Shown: in pieces, positions 59,976-64,000 of the stretch
Position numbering within the stretch: position 1 is the stretch's first letter
Layout of the letters: every line of letters begins with the position of its first letter
Position numbers and translations under genes: made by a program
Origin: DASXZH01 sp036502005
Lineage (GTDB): Bacteria > Armatimonadota > Fimbriimonadia > Fimbriimonadales > Fimbriimonadaceae
Assembly: GCA_036502005.1 (NCBI GenBank)
Contig: DASXZH010000076.1
Span: 32,939 to 96,938, forward strand
Direction: 5' to 3'
Length of the DNA stretch: 64,000 nucleotides
Notes under the pieces: model-generated
Databases searched by the model: none
What the model was told of the DNA's origin: nothing
The model's input: only the letters and a program-made list of their open reading frames with translations

Positions 59976-60965
59976 GTGGCCGCCGGTATCGATGTGAGGC
60001 TTGTTGTGCGGAGGACGGCTGTCGCGCTCGCCCTTGTCGGTTTTGCCTGGGCCCTTCACTCCGTTTCCAAGCAGATCGATATCACGGCTATCCCGCATCC
60101 CTGGTTTCTTCTGTTGACCTTGGGGCTCTTTCTAATCCATTACGAGATCCAGGCTATTGGCTGGCACTTGATCTTGCGCTCGCTATCGCTTCCGATTACG
60201 TTGAGTGAAAGCCATCGAATGTGGGTTTCGAGCCTTATGGCGCGCTGGATCCCCGGGCCTTTTATTTATTCAGCCGCGCGGCTGATGATTGCAAAGGATT
60301 TTGGGCTGCCGTCTGGAACCGTCGCATTTGCCATCGTTCTCGAGATGTGCTATATCGTGGTTGGGGCGGTTGTAACAACCCTGGTTTTTCTTGGCGGTGT
60401 AACCCATCTAAAAGGCCTCGAATACCTCGGCTGGACGGCGGCGGTTTTGGTCGCCTTGTGCCTGGTGATTTGCTTTCGGCCGCACGTTTTTGCGAAGCTT
60501 CTAGATGTGAAGCCTCTCGGCTTCCTAAAGCGGAGAATCACAAAGGATGCGCCGGGACCGGTCCAGGTGCCACAAATGAAGTTAGGAGCATCGCTCGGCC
60601 TGCTCTTTTTCTACACAGGATTTTGGATGTATTCTGGGTTCATTCTTCTCTCTTTAGCTGCCTCAAAAACTACGACTGGGTTTTATGATTACCCCGCTTG
60701 CGCGAGTTCGTTTGCGGGCTCTTGGTTTGTAGGTTTTCTGGCCGTTCTTACTCCTGCTGGGTTGGGTGTCCGAGAAGGGGCAATTTATTTATTGTTGGAC
60801 AGAACTTACGCCAAACCATTGGTGGTTGTATTAGCTATTTTGCTTCGGTTGGGAATGCTCGTTTCTGAATTTACGATCGTCGGTTTAGGCGCGGGGGTCT
60901 GGCATCTCAATAAGAAAAAGGTTCAACCGCTGGGTCCAGTAGCCTCGACGGAAGGCGAAGTTTGA
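59976..60965 (+). CDS. LPG-synthase-TM (flippase-like) membrane protein
   Basis: A 329-residue membrane protein with seven or eight helices, of the lysylphosphatidylglycerol_TM/UPF0104 family: HYEIQAIGWHLILRSLSLPIT, RMWVSSLMARWIPGPFIYSAARLMIAKDFG and FVGFLAVLTPAGLGVREGAIYLLL. Such proteins accompany glycan and glycolipid assembly and are thought to flip lipids or lipid-linked sugars. The MprF catalytic domain is absent. Start is GTG at 59976, 17 bases after the terminator stem; so expression may depend on read-through or a promoter inside the preceding gene. Confidence 0.8.
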   Translation: MAAGIDVRLVVRRTAVALALVGFAWALHSVSKQIDITAIPHPWFLLLTLGLFLIHYEIQAIGWHLILRSLSLPITLSESHRMWVSSLMARWIPGPFIYSAARLMIAKDFGLPSGTVAFAIVLEMCYIVVGAVVTTLVFLGGVTHLKGLEYLGWTAAVLVALCLVICFRPHVFAKLLDVKPLGFLKRRITKDAPGPVQVPQMKLGASLGLLFFYTGFWMYSGFILLSLAASKTTTGFYDYPACASSFAGSWFVGFLAVLTPAGLGVREGAIYLLLDRTYAKPLVVVLAILLRLGMLVSEFTIVGLGAGVWHLNKKKVQPLGPVASTEGEV

Positions 60966-61005
60966 TTCTCCGAGAACAAACAGTTATCCGAACGTCATAT
61001 TTAAC

Positions 61006-61956
61006 ATGAAGGGTTTGCTGGTCGCTGGCGCGTTAGCAATGCTAGCAATTCTCTTTGCCTCGAAATCGGAGGGCAAAGGCCCTTACCTCTCCCCCCACCC
61101 CCTCCCCTCCCAGGGAGCAGGGGAGGGGGATCTCATTCCTAACCTCTCACCCATTACACGACAGCAACCTCACGTAAAGCTGGATTTCAAGAAGGAGGCC
61201 AACATAGATTCCTCTAATTGGAGGCTGACCGTTGGTGGCCATCACTTTGACTGCGTGACTAAGGGTCAGCCGGCCGTGGTACCCACGATCGTTGATGACG
61301 AAGAAGTGGGCAAGGCAATCCGAATTGAACTGCAGCCAACGTCCGGAGCGGGGTCGGATAATGGCCGGGATAAGATCAACTACACGGTTATTAAAGGCAA
61401 TAACCCCAACGCGCCCACCTTTGACGGCAAACTCTCGGAACTCAGCTTTGCCGTCAAGCTAGACAAAGACTTTCAGACTCCGACAACCGGCCGCGATTAT
61501 GTGGTCGCCCAATGGTGGCAGGGCTCTCCGTTTGGGCCGCCGCTATCGCTCCAGATTCTTAGGGGCGAGAAGCCAACCGACACGCCAAAGTTTGCCTTCG
61601 TCGTCCGCAACATGGAAACTGGAGGCAACCCAAGCGCCCATGTGATTGAAATAAAACCAACTGGCTCAGACGCCCTCGAACGCGGCAAATGGTACCGATT
61701 CAAAGTTCGGGCCGTATTCGGATTCAAAGAAGATGGCCGCATTTCGGTCTCCGTTAACGACACTGAAACGGTTAACTGGGTTGGGAGCATCGGCTACGAT
61801 CCCTCTGCCCCGGCAACCAACATCGGCTTCAAGACCGGCAAAACAGATCGGCATCCAAACCAAGGCATCGAAATCTATTTCGGCCCCTACCGGGACCGCA
61901 TGGCGTCAAGCCAAGTCTTCTACTTCGCCGACATCAGTTATAGCCGCCATAACTAG
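61006..61956 (+). CDS. Secreted polysaccharide lyase-like protein with repeat-derived insert
   Basis: A 316-residue protein. Signal peptide MKGLLVAGALAMLAILFAS; residues 27-42 (PYLSPHPLPSQGAGEG) are encoded by a 45-nt dispersed GC-rich repeat; from about 55 a jelly-roll of the Polysacc_lyase/heparin-lyase-I type: NSDNGRDKINYTV, SFAVKLDKDFQTP, YVVAQWWQGSP, GKWYRFKVRAVFGFKEDGRISVSVNDTE. Catalytic residues cannot be fixed by eye. Probably binds or cleaves an acidic glycan outside the cell, fitting UDP-glucuronate production nearby. The stop shares CTAG with the convergent gene. Confidence 0.7.
   Translation: MKGLLVAGALAMLAILFASKSEGKGPYLSPHPLPSQGAGEGDLIPNLSPITRQQPHVKLDFKKEANIDSSNWRLTVGGHHFDCVTKGQPAVVPTIVDDEEVGKAIRIELQPTSGAGSDNGRDKINYTVIKGNNPNAPTFDGKLSELSFAVKLDKDFQTPTTGRDYVVAQWWQGSPFGPPLSLQILRGEKPTDTPKFAFVVRNMETGGNPSAHVIEIKPTGSDALERGKWYRFKVRAVFGFKEDGRISVSVNDTETVNWVGSIGYDPSAPATNIGFKTGKTDRHPNQGIEIYFGPYRDRMASSQVFYFADISYSRHN
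61085..61129 (+). repeat. 45-nt dispersed GC-rich repeat, copy 2, inside a coding frame
   Basis: Nearly identical to 11923-11967. It lies directly after the signal peptide of the lyase-like protein and is read in frame without a stop, adding a Pro/Ser/Gly-rich spacer. This is a repeat insertion accommodated by the coding sequence, or a gene that began within it. Confidence 0.85.
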
Positions 61957-64000
61957 TTGGTTACCGTGATTAAGAACTGCGTTTGCCTGTAATTTGGGCC
62001 ACTGTTGACTAAAACCGTTACCGTACTAGCTCCCAGAACCGCCTTTGGTGAGGCTCTTAGGGTTACCGTTAACGGTTGGTTCACTTCGACCGCCCCAATT
62101 TCACCCGCCAATGTCACTCCCGACGGCAAGTTCGAAATGTGGAACTTGCCAACCCCTGTGGCATTCGGGGCGTTGGTAAGAGAAATGATTACGGATTGGG
62201 GAATTCCCGCACCTCTTGAAAGAGTTATCGAAGATGGGGACGCCATCACTCCAAATGCGTAGGCAGGAACGGAAACTTCCGGGCCAGGCGCACTTTCACC
62301 GTAGGGCCCAGTAGCCGTCGCGTAATAGTAGTAGGTCATTCCTGGGCTAACGTTGTAATCGAAGTAGGCTTCTTCGGAGGTCGTTAAACCAGGAAGATAG
62401 AGGGTCTCTGCTCCTTTCGCAGTGCCTCGGTAAATGTTGTAGCCGGTCGTCCTTCCAGCCACTGTGCTCCATGTAATCAGCGGCCCATTGAGCGCGGCAG
62501 TTGCCGTCATCGTGGGGCTTAGTGGTCGGAGCCACGCACCCGAGTAGACTTCGACAGCGGAAACGGTAGCAGATTGAACTGGGCTTGAAGCGTCTGGCGA
62601 GAAAGAGACTGTGAGGGTCCCGTTTGGCGCAACTTGCCCGGTTACAGTTGCGTCGTACGCCGTTAACGGGCCAACAAAAGAGACCAAGTCTAGCTTCGAA
62701 ATCACCTGCTGCCCGTTTACGGAAACATTCATAATCCGCTGCCCGGCCCGCGTTTGTTGGAGGTCGGCAAAGGCGAGAAAAACGGAGTCGGTGGCGCCAG
62801 GCACCAGGCCCGAAAAAGTATACGAAAAAGTGCCGACGCGGGCCGTCTGGTAAACGGCGACATATGAGCCGCCATTCTTTATTGGCGAGGTCGTCGAGGC
62901 AGTTGTGCCACCTGTAAAGTAGTTGTCGCCAGCAAAACCGTCTCCAGCCGGCCCTCCACAGTTCGTCTTATAAAGGACCAATGAGGTTTTGGGATTGGCG
63001 ATTACAGGAGGCGAAGCAGCGCTCAGGCCGAACGAGTTCGCTGCGACCAGTTCGTAAGCGTAGGCTGTTCCGTTTACAACAGAAGTGTCCTTATAGGACA
63101 GCGTGGTTAACCCGGCCACGATCGGTAAGAAAGGACCAGCCCCCCCGGCTTGGCGGTAGATTTTGAAACTGGTCGCCTGCTGAACGCCGGCCCAGGAAAG
63201 CTGCACTTCACCATTCCCGGAGACCACGGTTGGCTCTGCCGGCGCCTTTGGCACGCTGGGAGTTCCTAATAACCCGTAGCAGATAAGCTGGCCCGGTGTG
63301 GTCACCTGGTCTTCTGAAGGAAAGGATGGCACATAGACTTTGCCGTTGGCGACTGTTGGGCTAACGAACTTGGCCCAGTAGGGGATGTTATCGGAAGCGA
63401 CCGTGCGGCTGGACCAAAGAAGTGTTCCATTCAACGGATTATAAGCTTGCATAGCACCAGGCGCGGCAGTTTGCTGGCTCTGTCCACTGAAGTTGCATGT
63501 TCCCCAAAGAACCGCTGTCGAAGGATTTTGAGCGTTGGTCGACAGCGTCATGAAGTATCCGGCCCCATCCGCGCTGCTGTCGCTTTGCCAAGCTGGAGTC
63601 GTACTTACCGGTACAGCGGCCGACGCGTTGTACGGGTAGGCGCGAATAAAATCGTTGGACGTGCAGGAGATAAGCAAACCCTTACCGTTGTGAGAAAACA
63701 GAACCGGGGTGCTCTTTAAATAGCTGTTACCCGCCAGCAAAGACTCTAATGCCGTCGAATCATCAACGTACTTGCCGTAGTTCGAACCTCTAAGGAGATA
63801 TGATTTGGGGATTTTGCCTCCTCCAAAGACAAGGTTTGAATCGGGCAGGAATAGCGCACCCGAAGACCCTAAATCCAGATCCCACGCATCCATAAACTCT
63901 TGATGGAAGGGTGTAAAATAGTCGGCCACGGTTAGCGATGGCGTCAGCTTGAGAATGCTGTCGCCAAAGTTCTGCAATCCGTCAAAGCTTCCGTTGGCGG
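61953..64000 (-). CDS. PQQ-propeller protein with FN3 and malectin-like domains (5' end beyond window)
   Basis: The frame is open to the right edge; 682 residues are visible. The N-terminal visible part, NGSFDGLQNFGDSILKLTPS, is the blade motif of PQQ-like quinoprotein propellers, and DLDLGSSGALFLPD belongs to the same domain. Then an FN3 domain (APAEPTVVSGNGEVQLSWAG), a malectin-like carbohydrate-binding domain (NCGGPAGDGFAGDNYFTGG ... SAVEVYSGAWLRP), a second FN3 (MTATAALNGPLITWSTVAG), and a C-terminal Ig-like domain. Extracellular, probably glycan-binding. The final codon overlaps the convergent lyase stop. Confidence 0.85.
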   Translation of the reverse strand, partial: ANGSFDGLQNFGDSILKLTPSLTVADYFTPFHQEFMDAWDLDLGSSGALFLPDSNLVFGGGKIPKSYLLRGSNYGKYVDDSTALESLLAGNSYLKSTPVLFSHNGKGLLISCTSNDFIRAYPYNASAAVPVSTTPAWQSDSSADGAGYFMTLSTNAQNPSTAVLWGTCNFSGQSQQTAAPGAMQAYNPLNGTLLWSSRTVASDNIPYWAKFVSPTVANGKVYVPSFPSEDQVTTPGQLICYGLLGTPSVPKAPAEPTVVSGNGEVQLSWAGVQQATSFKIYRQAGGAGPFLPIVAGLTTLSYKDTSVVNGTAYAYELVAANSFGLSAASPPVIANPKTSLVLYKTNCGGPAGDGFAGDNYFTGGTTASTTSPIKNGGSYVAVYQTARVGTFSYTFSGLVPGATDSVFLAFADLQQTRAGQRIMNVSVNGQQVISKLDLVSFVGPLTAYDATVTGQVAPNGTLTVSFSPDASSPVQSATVSAVEVYSGAWLRPLSPTMTATAALNGPLITWSTVAGRTTGYNIYRGTAKGAETLYLPGLTTSEEAYFDYNVSPGMTYYYYATATGPYGESAPGPEVSVPAYAFGVMASPSSITLSRGAGIPQSVIISLTNAPNATGVGKFHISNLPSGVTLAGEIGAVEVNQPLTVTLRASPKAVLGASTVTVLVNSGPNYRQTQFLITVTN

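Overview
This window reads as a chromosomal stretch of a diderm (Gram-negative-type) bacterium with type IV pilus machinery, a TolC-type outer-membrane channel, an OmpW/Omp-like barrel, a two-subunit glycyl-tRNA synthetase (glyQ), an alanine dehydrogenase and a DUF1385 protein. The mixture of gene neighbourhoods (G5/3D-domain protein beside rsmA, secE-nusG, several PilT paralogues, PQQ-propeller proteins with FN3 and malectin-like domains) fits a poorly characterised phylum such as Armatimonadota (Fimbriimonas-like), with Acidobacteriota as an alternative. That placement is inference from gene style; no rRNA or tRNA gene is present to settle it.

Layout. 1-6.5 kb is an accessory region: an IS1595-type transposase whose stop codon overlaps the start of a Cas4/RecB-like iron-sulphur nuclease, a secreted protein, then a plus-strand run of an XRE regulator, a small membrane protein, two unknown proteins with HEPN-like R-x4-H motifs and a GNAT acetyltransferase. 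6.8-18 kb is housekeeping: alpha/beta hydrolase, outer-membrane barrel, M20 peptidase, apt, miaA, dapF, a PilZ protein, smpB, an FKBP lipoprotein, ald and an ArgC-like protein that has lost its catalytic parts. 18-23 kb is a minus-strand operon with three PilT-family ATPases and a family-5-type uracil-DNA glycosylase. 23-30 kb holds greA, a PadR regulator, secE-nusG, an ECF sigma factor, a CheY-like regulator, a retropepsin-PDZ protein and a TPR protein.

30-35 kb is a branched-chain amino-acid ABC transporter operon (livKHMG) with an enlarged LivH, followed by glyQ, a DUF559 protein, dacB, DUF1385, and the rsmA - G5/3D pair. 42-45.5 kb is one 1160-residue surface protein made of alternating carboxypeptidase-regulatory-like and Big-type beta domains. 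45.9-58 kb is an eight-gene minus-strand operon for surface polysaccharide: GT2, GT4, a HlyD/MacA-like lipoprotein, TolC, a TPR membrane protein, a GT-C glycosyltransferase fused to rhamnosidase-type beta-sandwich domains, UDP-glucose dehydrogenase and a membrane protein. Divergent from it are a GH99/GH71-like glycoside hydrolase, a flippase-like membrane protein and a polysaccharide lyase-like protein, so synthesis, export and trimming of a polysaccharide look co-located. The window ends inside a PQQ-propeller/FN3/malectin protein.

Intergenic spaces are unusually rich in repeats: REP-like palindromes with a CTCCGG core, long composite inverted repeats, a 45-nt GC-rich dispersed repeat (one copy read in frame inside the lyase gene) and many short-period degenerate tandem tracts at gene ends. 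Many starts are GTG or TTG and many neighbouring genes share stop/start bases, which suggests pervasive translational coupling. No CRISPR array was seen.
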